A stretch of DNA of 64,000 nt, from NCBI GenBank assembly GCA_937920345.1, contig CALGVA010000020.1, positions 1 to 64,000 on the forward strand. Direction: 5' to 3'. The notes under the pieces were generated by a model. That model was not told the DNA's origin. It made no database searches and saw nothing but the letters and a program-made list of their open reading frames with translations. This DNA comes from an uncultured Lachnospiraceae bacterium (GTDB lineage: Bacteria > Bacillota > Clostridia > Lachnospirales > Lachnospiraceae). Shown piece by piece: positions 7,240-16,546 of the stretch (within the stretch, counting starts at the first letter, position 1; each line of letters opens with the position of its first letter). The translations under genes were made by a program, and so were the position numbers.

Positions 7240-9679
7240 CATACTCCGCAACCTGCTCCATATGTCCCACCATATGGATCTCCAGACCGTCCGTGATCTC
7301 CGCATCCAGTTCTGCGATATCTTTGGCATTCTCCTCCGGCACCAGAACCGTCCTGACTTCCGCCATCCTGGCCGCCAGGATCTTCTCTTTCAATCCGCCG
7401 ATCGGCAGCACCCGTCCCCTTAGAGTGACTTCACCGGTCATCGCCACATCCGCGCGCACCGGAATCCCTGTCACCGCTGAGAGAATCGCCGTTGCCATGG
7501 TGATGCCGGCGGACGGTCCGTCCTTGGGCACGGCGCCTTCCGGGATATGAATATGGAAATCATTTTCTGTATACATCGTCTCGGGAACCTGATAACGCCT
7601 GCTGACCGACCGCACATAACTCATGGCGATCCGGGCCGATTCCTTCATGACATCACCCATCTGACCGGTATAGTCAACTTCTCCCTCACCCGGCATGATA
7701 TTGACTTCTATCTGCAAAGTGTCGCCGCCCGCACTGGTCCATGCGAGTCCGCGCACGATTCCGACCTCGTCCCTGTCCGCGATCTTATCCTGCATATACT
7801 TAGGCTTTCCCAGATACCGTTCCAGATCACTTCCGGTAACAGTTATACATTCTCCTGCAGCAGCCTGCGCTTCCACGCACCGGGCATCTTCTGTCATCCC
7901 GGCACTCTCCTGCACCGCCTTCTGCCTTGCTTCCAGTATCTGTCTTGCCGCTTTACGGCATACCGTCGCAATCTGACGCTCCAGACCGCGCACGCCCGCC
8001 TCCCTCGTATATAAACGTATCATATCATGCAGCGCGTCATCCGTAAACTCAAGTTTTTCTGCCTCAAGTCCGTTCTTCTCAAGCTGTTTGCGCACAAGAT
8101 GTTCTCTGGCAATGTGAAACTTCTCATTTGCCGTATAACTGTTTACTTCAATCAGTTCCATACGGTCCAGAAGCGGCTTCGGAATCGTATCGGTACTGTT
8201 CGCCGTCGCAATAAACAGGACTTCCGACAGGTCGATCGGAATCTCCACATAATGATCCCGGAACGCATTGTTCTGCTCACCGTCCAGAACTTCCAGCAGT
8301 GCCGCCGCCGGATCTCCCTTATAGTCATTGCTCACTTTATCGATCTCATCCAGCAGCAACAGGGGATTCTTAACGCCCGCCTGCCTGACGGCGTTCGTGA
8401 TCCGTCCCGCCATGGCGCCCACATAAGTCTTGCGATGTCCCCGGATCTCCGCCTCGTCACGGACACCGCCCAGACAGATACGAACATACTTCTTGTCAAG
8501 CGCCTCCGCGACGCTCCTCGCCACGGACGTCTTGCCGGTTCCCGGCGGTCCTACCAGACAGACGATCGGACTGCGTCCCTTTCCCGTCAGAATCCGTACC
8601 GCCAGATACTCCAGTATACGCTCTTTCACCTTCTGCAGTCCGTAGTGCTGTGCATCCAGAATCTCCCCGGCGCGCGACAGGTCTTCGCTGTCCTGCGACG
8701 CCTTATCCCACGGCAGTTCCAGCAGTGTTTCAATATATGCCCGCTCTACCGCCGCCTCCGAATGACTGCCCGCCACATTCTTATACCGCATGATCTCCTT
8801 GCGGATCTTCTCTTTGACTTCCTCCGATGCAACCAGTTCAGCCGCCGCTTTCTCAAACTGCTCTACATCGGAATCTACCGTGTTCTCACCCAGTTCTTCC
8901 TTAATATACTGCATCTGCTCCCGCAGGATATAGTCCTTCTGGTTCTTGTCAATACGGCCTCTGATCTTCTTCCCCAGTTCGTTTCTGATATGAACGATCT
9001 CCACCTCACGCGTAAGTATCCCCGTCAATGCCTCGAAACGTTTCCGCACTGACAGCGACGCCAGAATCTCCTGCTTATCCGCCACGGAAAGCGGTATATT
9101 GATCGCAATACAGTCTAAGAGACTGCCAAGCGGCATTCCGTCCTCGATCTGATCCGCCACCGCCTTTCCTACCTTAGGAAAACATGTATAATATGCCGAA
9201 AGAGACTCATTGACCATTCTGGTCATTGTTTCTTCCTCAACCTCCGATATATCTGTCATATCATCTTCTTCATACGACACTTCCGTCATAAGGTAGCCGC
9301 TCTCCCGCGTAAACCGGTGCAGAACGACTCTCGACTTCCCTTCTACCAGTACGCGCAGCGTGTGCTCCGGCAGTTTCGTCACCTGTCTGATGACTGATAC
9401 GGTTCCCACGTCATACATATCCGCAAATGCCGGTTCTTCCTCCCCGGCATTCTTCTGTGTCACGACTAACAGTCTCTGGTCACCAAGCATCGCCTGCTCC
9501 ACCGCCGTAATCGACTTCTCCCGGTTCAGGTCAAAATGGATCACCATCCCCGGCAGAATCGTCAACCCGCGCAATGCCACCGTCGGAAGCGTATTCTGCG
9601 ATGTCATGCCGGCATATATACCTGCTTCTATGTTATGTTTTTCTTCATTGCTCTGTGTTTTTCTGTTTATGAAACCCAT
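7220..9679 (-). CDS. lon: ATP-dependent protease La (Lon)
   Basis: An 819-residue cytosolic serine protease that unfolds and degrades damaged and regulatory proteins. It has an N-terminal LAN substrate domain (about 28-220), coiled coil, AAA+ module with Walker A GPPGTGKT (377-384) and Walker B LLLLDEIDK, then the protease domain with the Ser-Lys dyad: Ser about 723 in PKDGPSAG and Lys about 764 in GGLKEK. A short extra segment between AAA+ and protease (around QESAGMTEDARCVEAQAAAG) is longer than in Bacillus. The start at 9679 has AGGG nine bases upstream; an internal ATG at residue 25 has a weaker site. It follows clpX after a GC hairpin, so the tig-clpP-clpX-lon-engB order is intact. Its last 19 bases are duplicated in the engB leader. 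Confidence 0.96.
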   Translation of the reverse strand: MGFINRKTQSNEEKHNIEAGIYAGMTSQNTLPTVALRGLTILPGMVIHFDLNREKSITAVEQAMLGDQRLLVVTQKNAGEEEPAFADMYDVGTVSVIRQVTKLPEHTLRVLVEGKSRVVLHRFTRESGYLMTEVSYEEDDMTDISEVEEETMTRMVNESLSAYYTCFPKVGKAVADQIEDGMPLGSLLDCIAINIPLSVADKQEILASLSVRKRFEALTGILTREVEIVHIRNELGKKIRGRIDKNQKDYILREQMQYIKEELGENTVDSDVEQFEKAAAELVASEEVKEKIRKEIMRYKNVAGSHSEAAVERAYIETLLELPWDKASQDSEDLSRAGEILDAQHYGLQKVKERILEYLAVRILTGKGRSPIVCLVGPPGTGKTSVARSVAEALDKKYVRICLGGVRDEAEIRGHRKTYVGAMAGRITNAVRQAGVKNPLLLLDEIDKVSNDYKGDPAAALLEVLDGEQNNAFRDHYVEIPIDLSEVLFIATANSTDTIPKPLLDRMELIEVNSYTANEKFHIAREHLVRKQLEKNGLEAEKLEFTDDALHDMIRLYTREAGVRGLERQIATVCRKAARQILEARQKAVQESAGMTEDARCVEAQAAAGECITVTGSDLERYLGKPKYMQDKIADRDEVGIVRGLAWTSAGGDTLQIEVNIMPGEGEVDYTGQMGDVMKESARIAMSYVRSVSRRYQVPETMYTENDFHIHIPEGAVPKDGPSAGITMATAILSAVTGIPVRADVAMTGEVTLRGRVLPIGGLKEKILAARMAEVRTVLVPEENAKDIAELDAEITDGLEIHMVGHMEQVAEYALRNGE

Positions 9680-9699
9680 ATGTTTTATCCCTACAACAT

Positions 9700-9725
9700 A
9701 CGCCGCCGAGATACTCCGGCGGCGT
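9700..9725. terminator. GC-rich hairpin between clpX and lon
   Basis: ACGCCGCCG (9700-9708) pairs with CGGCGGCGT (9717-9725), a 9-bp stem with an 8-base loop. It lies in the lon leader, about 20 bases upstream of its start. No T-run follows on the minus strand, so it may be an mRNA-stability or attenuation structure and not a true terminator. Confidence 0.4.
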
Positions 9726-9780
9726 TCTTAACATTCCTGTATAACAGTTCAGCTTTCTGTTTTCCTGTCACATTATACTT

Positions 9781-11040
<1,260 letters not shown>

Positions 11041-11072
11041 TTTAATGTTCCATGCCTTTCTTTTCCTCATAC

Positions 11073-11109
11073 TAAAAAACACATGAAGAATCGTCAAAGA
11101 CGATTCTTC
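11073..11109 (-). terminator. Intrinsic terminator/attenuator between clpP and clpX
   Basis: A perfect 11-bp stem, GAAGAATCGTC / GACGATTCTTC, with a 3-base loop (11085-11109). On the minus strand it is followed by ATGTGTTTTTTA, a good T-run. clpX starts only 33 bases later with no room for a separate promoter, so this should act as a partial terminator that lowers clpX relative to clpP. Confidence 0.65.
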
Positions 11110-11110
11110 A

Positions 11111-11171
11111 GGAGATGACATAGATATTCTTAGACGGCGCCTTCCCGACGCCTTAGAATATCTTCATCTCC
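11111..11171. repeat. Long hairpin immediately after the clpP stop
   Basis: GGAGATGA (11111-11118) pairs with TCATCTCC (11164-11171), continuing inward as AGATATTCTTA with TTAGAATATCT and a GGCG/CGCC top. It is a ~60-base near-complete hairpin beginning two bases after the clpP stop codon on the minus strand. It may protect the clpP mRNA 3' end, acting in series with the terminator at 11073-11109. Confidence 0.6.
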
Positions 11172-11173
11172 AC

Positions 11174-11767
11174 CTACATGGCACTGGCATGATTGGTGAT
11201 AATACGGTCAATCAGACCATATGCAAGTGCTTCTTCGGCAGATTTCCAGTTATCTCTCTCCGTATCGGCCATAATCACCTCGAAGTCCTGTCCGGTATTT
11301 TCCGCCATGATCCTTGCCATCTTCTCTTTCGTCGCAAGGATGTGCTTCGCCGTGATCTCGATCTCCGTAGCCTGTCCCTGTGCGCCGCCCGCCGGCTGAT
11401 GAATCATGATCTCCGCATTGGGAAGCGCCATCCGCTTACCCTTCGCGCCGCCTGCCAGGAGGAATGCGCCCATGCTTGCCGCCATACCGATACATACAGT
11501 CGATACATCGCATTTAATAAAATTCATCGTGTCATAAATCGCCATTCCTGCAGTGATCACGCCGCCCGGGCTGTTAATATACAGGTGAATGTCCTTCTCC
11601 GGGTCCTCAGACTCTAAGAATAACATCTGCGCCACGATCACACTGGCGGAAGCGTCGTTGACTTCCTCCCCCAGAAAAATGATTCTCTCTTTTAACAGTC
11701 TTGAATAAATGTCGTAGGAGCGTTCTCCCTTGGAAGTCTGTTCAATCACATAAGGTATTAATGCCAT
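11174..11767 (-). CDS. clpP: ATP-dependent Clp protease proteolytic subunit ClpP
   Basis: A 197-residue serine protease forming the tetradecameric chamber served by ClpX. The catalytic triad is Ser98 (GMAASMGAF), His123 (MIHQPAGGAQG) and Asp172 (ADTERDNW), all at the canonical spacing. The length matches the family, and a short propeptide (MALIPYVIEQTSKGERSYDI) is visible. It lies between tig and clpX on the minus strand. The final residues (NHASAM) are unremarkable. The gene ends in a long hairpin two bases after its stop. Confidence 0.97.
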   Translation of the reverse strand: MALIPYVIEQTSKGERSYDIYSRLLKERIIFLGEEVNDASASVIVAQMLFLESEDPEKDIHLYINSPGGVITAGMAIYDTMNFIKCDVSTVCIGMAASMGAFLLAGGAKGKRMALPNAEIMIHQPAGGAQGQATEIEITAKHILATKEKMARIMAENTGQDFEVIMADTERDNWKSAEEALAYGLIDRIITNHASAM

Positions 11768-11847
11768 ACTGATTCCTCCGTTTCTGTTTCGAGTATACCC
11801 TGATTGCCCCTCATATAAAATGCGTTATTGTCTTCTGTACTGCCTTT

Positions 11848-13134
11848 TTATTTCTCTTTCGCATTCTCTGCTACGAACTCGGCCGCTTTTCTGACCGCCA
11901 GATCCTGCATCATATTCTTCTTCTCTCTCTCGCCCATGAGTTCTTTAACCTTGGACACTTCCATCTGATAGACTTCAGCCATGGTTTCCAGTTCTTTCTC
12001 GTAGTCTTCCTCGGTTGCCTCAATCTTCTCAGCCGCCGCGATCGCCTCGAGTACCAGACGGGATTTGATCCGTTCTAACGCCTGCGGCTTCACCTGCTCT
12101 ACCATCTTCTGATAATTTGTGCCTGTAAACTGGAAATACTGCTCCATGGAAAGGCCCTGCATCGTGATCCGCTGTGCAAACTCGTCTACCATCTGTCTTT
12201 GCTGTGTCTCTAACATCGCATCCGGGATCTCCATCTCGGCAACTTCTACCGCCGCTTTGATCGCCGCATCCTCTCTGGCATTCTTCGCGTCTTTTTGTTT
12301 CTTTTCGGTCAGGTTCTTCTTCACATCCTCGCGATACTCAGCAAGCGTGTCAAACTCAGACACTTCACTTGCAAACTCATCATCCAGCTCCGGAAGTTCT
12401 TTTTCTCTGATCTCCTTGACCGTACATTTGAATACGGCAGCCTTGCCTTTTAATTCCGCCGCCTGATAATCTTCAGGGAATGTGACGTTCACTTCCACTT
12501 CCTTGCCGACCTCGGCGCCTACAAGCTGCTCCTCAAAGCCGGGAATAAAGGCGCCGGAACCGATCGTCAGCGGATAGTTCTCACCCTTGCCGCCTTCGAA
12601 CGGCACGCCGTCCACAAAGCCCTCAAAATCAATCGTCGTCATATCGCCGTCCTTGACCGGCCTGTCCTCAACGGTAATGTTTCTCGCATTGTTCTCGCGC
12701 TCTTTATTGATCTCTGCGTCGATCTCTTCCTCTGTCACTTCCGCATCGATCTTGTCGATCTTAAGTCCTTTATACTTGCCAAGCTTCACTTCCGGCTTCA
12801 GCGCAACCGTAGCCGTGAATATGAAAGGCTTGCCCGCCTCGATCTGTGTCACTTCGATCTTCGGAGAAGATACAATATCCTCCTCGCACTCTGACAGCGC
12901 TTTATCATATGCATCCGGAATCAGTTCATTTGCCGCATCCTCATAAAACACTTCTTTGCCGTACATCTTCTCAACCATCTGTCTGGGCACTTTGCCCTTG
13001 CGGAAGCCCGGGATGCTGATCTGCTTCTTTTGCTTCTGGTATGCCTTCTCGATCGCCTTCTCCAGTTCGTCCGCGCCGACTTCAACAGTTAGCTTCGCCA
13101 TGTTCTTTTCTAATTTTTCCACCTGTAAACTCAT
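11848..13134 (-). CDS. tig: Trigger factor (ribosome-bound chaperone, peptidyl-prolyl isomerase)
   Basis: A 428-residue chaperone that binds nascent chains at the ribosome exit. The N-terminal ribosome-binding domain carries the signature GFRKGKVPRQMVEK near 43-56. The central FKBP-type isomerase domain contains GDMTTIDFEGFVDGVPFEGG around 160-180, and the C-terminal helical chaperone arm completes the usual three-domain length. GGAGG lies ten bases before ATG 13134; the in-frame ATG at 13185 lacks a site and family support. It heads the tig-clpP-clpX-lon block, with a TATAAT box about 100 bases upstream. Confidence 0.96.
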   Translation of the reverse strand: MSLQVEKLEKNMAKLTVEVGADELEKAIEKAYQKQKKQISIPGFRKGKVPRQMVEKMYGKEVFYEDAANELIPDAYDKALSECEEDIVSSPKIEVTQIEAGKPFIFTATVALKPEVKLGKYKGLKIDKIDAEVTEEEIDAEINKERENNARNITVEDRPVKDGDMTTIDFEGFVDGVPFEGGKGENYPLTIGSGAFIPGFEEQLVGAEVGKEVEVNVTFPEDYQAAELKGKAAVFKCTVKEIREKELPELDDEFASEVSEFDTLAEYREDVKKNLTEKKQKDAKNAREDAAIKAAVEVAEMEIPDAMLETQQRQMVDEFAQRITMQGLSMEQYFQFTGTNYQKMVEQVKPQALERIKSRLVLEAIAAAEKIEATEEDYEKELETMAEVYQMEVSKVKELMGEREKKNMMQDLAVRKAAEFVAENAKEK

Positions 13135-13235
13135 TGTATGGGTTCCTCCTTCAACTATATCTGTAGCATGTGTTATCACGCTCATTCGTTCGTATCAAAC
13201 CACTGCTTCCGTTTCCAGTCACAGTCATCTAAGCA

Positions 13236-13241
13236 TTATAT
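13236..13241 (-). promoter_or_regulatory. Probable -10 box for tig
   Basis: A perfect TATAAT on the minus strand (complement of 13236-13241), about 100 bases before the tig start. There is no good -35 at 16-18 bases, so only the -10 is proposed. Confidence 0.3.
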
Positions 13242-13309
13242 CACATACTTACATAAAATGCTAGTAAAACGTTTACAAACTATAATTTACGTTTATACGC
13301 GATAACCAG

Positions 13310-14683
13310 CTATGTAAGCGGCACCCTGATCCCCTGTAACAACACCGCGTCTTCCTCCTGATGCGTCGTGACAAGCAGTGTCCGTCCGTTAAGCCGGTCA
13401 AGCAGATATGCCGCCGTGCGGGCACGGTTTTCCCCGTCCAGACCTGCGAAAGGTTCGTCCAGGATAAGCAGTTCCGCGTCTGAGAGCACCGCCCGCAGCA
13501 GTGCAACCCGTCTGCGCATACCGCCGCTCAACTCTCTGACCGGCTGATCCAGACAGGATTCCGGCAGGATCGCGGCAGCCTCACGCCTGACCTGCCTGTC
13601 ATCCGCGCCGGCAGTCCCCAGCATGATGTTACAGACCGCATCGTATTCCCCGCACAGCCTGTCCTCCTGAAAAACCATGCCGGCGCGCTCCGGCATACCC
13701 GTGATATGTCCGGCATCTGCATGATCCAGTCCGGCCAGTATCCGCAGCAGCGTTGTTTTCCCGGCTCCGGACGGCGCCATCAGCACATAGCGCTGTCCCG
13801 CTGCCATCGTCAGACTGTAGTCCCGCAGAACCGGACGGCCGTCATAAGACTTGCAGAGTCCGGATATTGTGACCGTCCCGGGCTCATCGCCTCTTCCGGC
13901 ACATGCCGTCCGGACGCTTCCCGCCGCCTGGCCCGTCGGATAAGGCTTCCACGCGCCATATGCCCTGACCAGCCGCAGCACCGCCTTTTCAAACAGGAAA
14001 CTGATCAGAATGATCGTCAGTGTCCAGGCAAACAGGCCTGCCGTATCCAGATAGATTTTCGCCATGTACAGCCGCTCTCCCAGCGAATGGTCCGGCAGCC
14101 CGATCACCTCCGCCGCCACACCGGATTTCCAGCTCATGCCGAGCGAAATCTTCAGACAGCTGTCGAGATACGGCATAAGCGCCGGCCTATATATATAGAA
14201 GAAACGGTTCCGCCTGCTCATGCCAAACACCTGTGCCATCTCCAGCAGTCCGGCGTCCGCGCTTTTGAGTCCGGCTATGGTGTTCACATAGACATTCGGA
14301 AATACAATCAGGAAACTGATGCAGAAAGACAGCCTGCCGGAACCGAACCAGATAAGCAGCAATACGACAAAAGATGCCACCGGAACAGACTTGAGTACAC
14401 AAATCAAAGGCTCCAGCACTTCCCGAACGATCCGGAAGCAGTACCCCAGCGCACCGAGTAACAGCCCGATCCCGAACGCCGCGAAGAAACCCGCCCCGAT
14501 CCTTGCAAAAGTAGACCCGACCGTCCTTAGAAACCCCGGCTGCATAATGTTCTGTGCGAAAGCGTAAAGCACCTGAACCGGTCCCACGAGAAGAATCCTG
14601 TTATCCACCGCCGCTGCCGCCGCCTGCCAGACGAGCAGCCAGAATATTATGATCACTACTTTTCTTGTACTTCTATGCCTCAC
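13310..14683 (-). CDS. ABC importer permease and ATPase fused in one protein (NitT/TauT-like)
   Basis: A 457-residue fusion. Residues 1-240 are an SsuC/TauC-type permease with about six helices and the ATPase-docking EAA loop (LEMAQVFGMSRRNRF, about 147-161). After a ~25-residue linker, residues 268-457 are an ABC ATPase with Walker A APSGAGKT (303-310), a Q-loop (VFQEDRLCGEYDAV), signature ELSGGM (384-389), Walker B LLILDEP and H-loop VTTHQ. In this family permease and ATPase are normally separate genes, so the fusion is unusual. The ATPase is short (~190 residues) but complete in motifs. It follows the gene for a lipoprotein binding component on the same strand. The substrate could be a sulfonate, nitrate-like anion or thiamine precursor; sequence alone does not tell. 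Confidence 0.85.
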   Translation of the reverse strand: MRHRSTRKVVIIIFWLLVWQAAAAAVDNRILLVGPVQVLYAFAQNIMQPGFLRTVGSTFARIGAGFFAAFGIGLLLGALGYCFRIVREVLEPLICVLKSVPVASFVVLLLIWFGSGRLSFCISFLIVFPNVYVNTIAGLKSADAGLLEMAQVFGMSRRNRFFYIYRPALMPYLDSCLKISLGMSWKSGVAAEVIGLPDHSLGERLYMAKIYLDTAGLFAWTLTIILISFLFEKAVLRLVRAYGAWKPYPTGQAAGSVRTACAGRGDEPGTVTISGLCKSYDGRPVLRDYSLTMAAGQRYVLMAPSGAGKTTLLRILAGLDHADAGHITGMPERAGMVFQEDRLCGEYDAVCNIMLGTAGADDRQVRREAAAILPESCLDQPVRELSGGMRRRVALLRAVLSDAELLILDEPFAGLDGENRARTAAYLLDRLNGRTLLVTTHQEEDAVLLQGIRVPLT

Positions 14684-14740
14684 GTCCGCTTCCCCATGTT
14701 ATGTCAACCAACAACCATCATGCCCCAAATCACCTTTTTC

Positions 14741-14850
14741 CTGCCGGATATCATGGAAATCTTCACGGCAGCCTCTCCTTACGGATATAATAAGAATCTT
14801 CCCGACAATCTTTCCTTACCGGATATAATAGAAATCCTCCCCCGGCAGTC
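14741..14850. repeat. Three imperfect ~38-bp tandem repeats over the binding-protein stop codon
   Basis: Related units at 14741-14771, 14777-14810 and 14814-14850 share CGGATAT-ATA/CAT-GAAATC and CGGCAG blocks. The right-hand unit encodes the C-terminus of the binding protein (LPGEDFYYIR); the other two lie beyond its stop. They look like duplications of the gene's 3' end. Confidence 0.6.
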
Positions 14851-15841
14851 CGCCGCCCACAGACGCCGCATCCTGCCCGTACAGCACATACAGATACCCC
14901 GACAGAGCCTCCTGCATATTCCTGCCGTCAATATAAGTGATATTGCACGCGGGAATCGCCCTTGCCGCCACCGGCGCTTTCTCGATAATACCTGCCGCGG
15001 CGACTAACTCCGCGGTCTCTTCCACATGCTCGTTGGCATAGGCCGCACTGGCTTCATGCTCCTCCAGGAATCTGTCCACGGATTCCTTATTTTCCTCCAG
15101 AAATCCGTTGCGCACCACCGTCACGCCGGTCACAAGCCGGCTCCTTATGCCATCCTGCGTGCTTCCGTATTTTTCCTGAACGGCATCCCACTGTTTCGTC
15201 AGATCCATCACCACCGACAACTCTTCATTCTGCGCACACGCCGCCGTCACGAAGGGCTGCGGCAGCACGCCGATCGTCTCCGGCGCCTCCGCCAGCACGG
15301 CAGCCACCTCAACCGCCTCAGTTTTATATTCCAGCTTCACATCATCCGTAGTCAGACCGTTTTCCTGCAAAAGATATTGCAGCACATAATCCGGCGTCGT
15401 TCCCTTGCCGGTCAGACAGATCGTCCTGCCCCGCAGGTCCTCCATCTCCTCTATGGCAGTATCCCCGGACACCATATATAAAACACCCAATGTATTAATA
15501 TCAATTACAGAAATACCGCCCTCTGTCTTCATATATAATATGCTCGCCACGTTCGCGGGAATCAGCAGGATGTCCAGTTCCCCTGCTACGACCTGCGCCA
15601 GCAGTTCGTCCGCCGCAGCCGCCATCGTAAATGTATATGAGTCCGCTGTCTCCTGCTTCGCTGCCCGGTCCATCAGATGCATAAGCCCGATGGAAGTGGG
15701 ACCCTTCAAAGAACCGACTCTGACGGCGGTCGCGGCAGACTGCTCTTCTGCCGGTTCCCCGGTCCCCGCACCACAGCCCGCCAGAAGCGCCGCCGTCATC
15801 GCCAGACTCACAACCCATGTAATTATTCTTCTTTTTATCAT
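14816..15841 (-). CDS. ABC transporter substrate-binding lipoprotein (NMT1/ThiY/SsuA-like)
   Basis: A 341-residue extracellular lipoprotein. A type II signal peptide (MIKRRIITWVVSLAMTAALL) ends in lipobox LAGC with Cys23. The mature protein has the NMT1-like two-lobe pattern: KGPTSIGLMHLMDRA near 50, YTFTMAAAADELLAQVVAGELD near 74-95, TGKGTTPDYVLQYLL near 143-157 and a C-terminal ARAIPACNITYID. It should deliver substrate to the fused permease-ATPase encoded ~130 bases downstream. Family members bind nitrate, taurine, alkanesulfonates or hydroxymethylpyrimidine; there is no neighbouring biosynthetic gene or riboswitch to choose among them. The 3' end is repeated twice more after the stop codon. 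Confidence 0.85.
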   Translation of the reverse strand: MIKRRIITWVVSLAMTAALLAGCGAGTGEPAEEQSAATAVRVGSLKGPTSIGLMHLMDRAAKQETADSYTFTMAAAADELLAQVVAGELDILLIPANVASILYMKTEGGISVIDINTLGVLYMVSGDTAIEEMEDLRGRTICLTGKGTTPDYVLQYLLQENGLTTDDVKLEYKTEAVEVAAVLAEAPETIGVLPQPFVTAACAQNEELSVVMDLTKQWDAVQEKYGSTQDGIRSRLVTGVTVVRNGFLEENKESVDRFLEEHEASAAYANEHVEETAELVAAAGIIEKAPVAARAIPACNITYIDGRNMQEALSGYLYVLYGQDAASVGGGLPGEDFYYIR

Positions 15842-15946
15842 ATATGCTCCATTTCTTTTATCGGTTTAAAATTAGTATTTATGCCGGAATCCGCAGTGTC
15901 ACATAAGTCCAAATGACCATACCCGCACAGTATACTGTATTTTACA

Positions 15947-15982
15947 GCAAAAAACAACCCGCCTGAAATTTCAGACGGGTCA
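15947..15982 (-). terminator. Intrinsic terminator of the spore protein gene
   Basis: ACCCG-CCTGAAATTTCAG-ACGGGT (15957-15980) forms a strong near-palindromic stem. On the minus strand it is followed by TTGTTTTTTG, a classic rho-independent terminator 20 bases after the small acid-soluble protein stop. Confidence 0.85.
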
Positions 15983-16003
15983 TTCTTTTTAACTGTTCTT
16001 AGC

Positions 16004-16204
16004 TTATTTCATCTGCTCTTCCTGGCTCTTGATCATTCTACGAACCATCTCGCCACCGATAGAACCGGCCTCTTTGGATGTGAGGTCACCGTTGTAACCT
16101 TCCTTCAGGTTCACACCTAACTCAGATGCAACCTCAGTCTTGAAACGATCCATTGCTGCCTTAGCTTCAGGAACTTCTACTCTATTCGTCTTGTTGCTTG
16201 CCAT
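16004..16204 (-). CDS. Alpha/beta-type small acid-soluble spore protein
   Basis: A 66-residue protein of the alpha/beta SASP family, which coats and protects DNA in dormant endospores. The GPR protease site region EVASELGV and the conserved GYNGDLTSKEAGSIGGEMVRRMI block are present. GGAGGTG lies six to seven bases before ATG 16204; a GTG three codons upstream overlaps the Shine-Dalgarno. It is monocistronic, ending in a strong terminator, as usual for forespore genes. No convincing sigma-G promoter could be fixed by eye in the leader, which contains a strong hairpin (16272-16302). The gene shows that the organism can probably sporulate. Confidence 0.95.
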   Translation of the reverse strand: MASNKTNRVEVPEAKAAMDRFKTEVASELGVNLKEGYNGDLTSKEAGSIGGEMVRRMIKSQEEQMK

Positions 16205-16317
16205 TTCTTTCACCTCCGAAATACGTTTGAATGATTCATTTACATGATCTCATTCTGTTATCTATATTATTGAGATAAGCGCTGCCGTTATGCGCTTATC
16301 TCAGAGGAGGCTGCCTG

Positions 16318-16440
16318 ATGTCAGAACTGTGTTCTTACAAGCCGGCAATCCGTAAACGGATCCTGTCGTCTGTGAAAGCGCTCACTTTATCGCTTATCTT
16401 GATGTTAGTATGTTCGGATAAAATGAAAATATTATGGTAA
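16318..16440 (+). CDS. Candidate small hydrophobic protein (40 residues)
   Basis: A 41-codon open frame with an unusually good ribosome binding site (AGAGGAGG, seven bases before ATG) directly downstream of a 10-bp hairpin (GAGATAAGCG / CGCTTATCTC). The peptide begins MSELCSYKPAIRKRILSSVK, is basic at the N-terminus, has a short hydrophobic core (LTLSLILMLVC) and ends in KMKILW. It lies alone on the plus strand between two minus-strand genes. The size, charge and single membrane-like segment resemble small stress-related or type I toxin peptides, but there is no homology I can name. It could be chance. Confidence 0.35.
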   Translation: MSELCSYKPAIRKRILSSVKALTLSLILMLVCSDKMKILW

Positions 16441-16487
16441 GTTTTTCCACTGTTTTTATATATTTTGTTGCTTTTATTTCCAAAATA

Positions 16488-16545
16488 ATTAAGGTGTCAA
16501 AAGGTGCTTCGTACAAATTGAAAAGACCACTTCTGACACCTTAAT
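16488..16545. terminator. Inverted repeat at the end of the DJ-1 gene
   Basis: ATTAAGGTGTCA (16488-16499) and TGACACCTTAAT (16534-16545) form a perfect 12-bp stem with further pairing inside (AAAGGTG/CCACTT). It begins right after the DJ-1 stop codon on the minus strand and is followed by a loosely T-rich tract, so it probably terminates that transcript. Confidence 0.6.
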
Positions 16546-16546
16546 C

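Larger units (their letters stand above)
16214..16546. other. Gap between the spore protein and DJ-1 genes
   Basis: The ~330 bases contain a strong hairpin, GAGATAAGCG ... CGCTTATCTC (about 16271-16302), with AGAGGAGG directly after it on the plus strand and a 41-codon open frame (16318-16440). They also hold the 12-bp inverted repeat ending at the DJ-1 stop. The rest is AT-rich with nothing recognised. Confidence 0.6.

Noticed and set aside
8027..9052. A 341-codon plus-strand frame inside lon
   Set aside because: Shadow of lon; composition and lack of a ribosome binding site argue against a gene.
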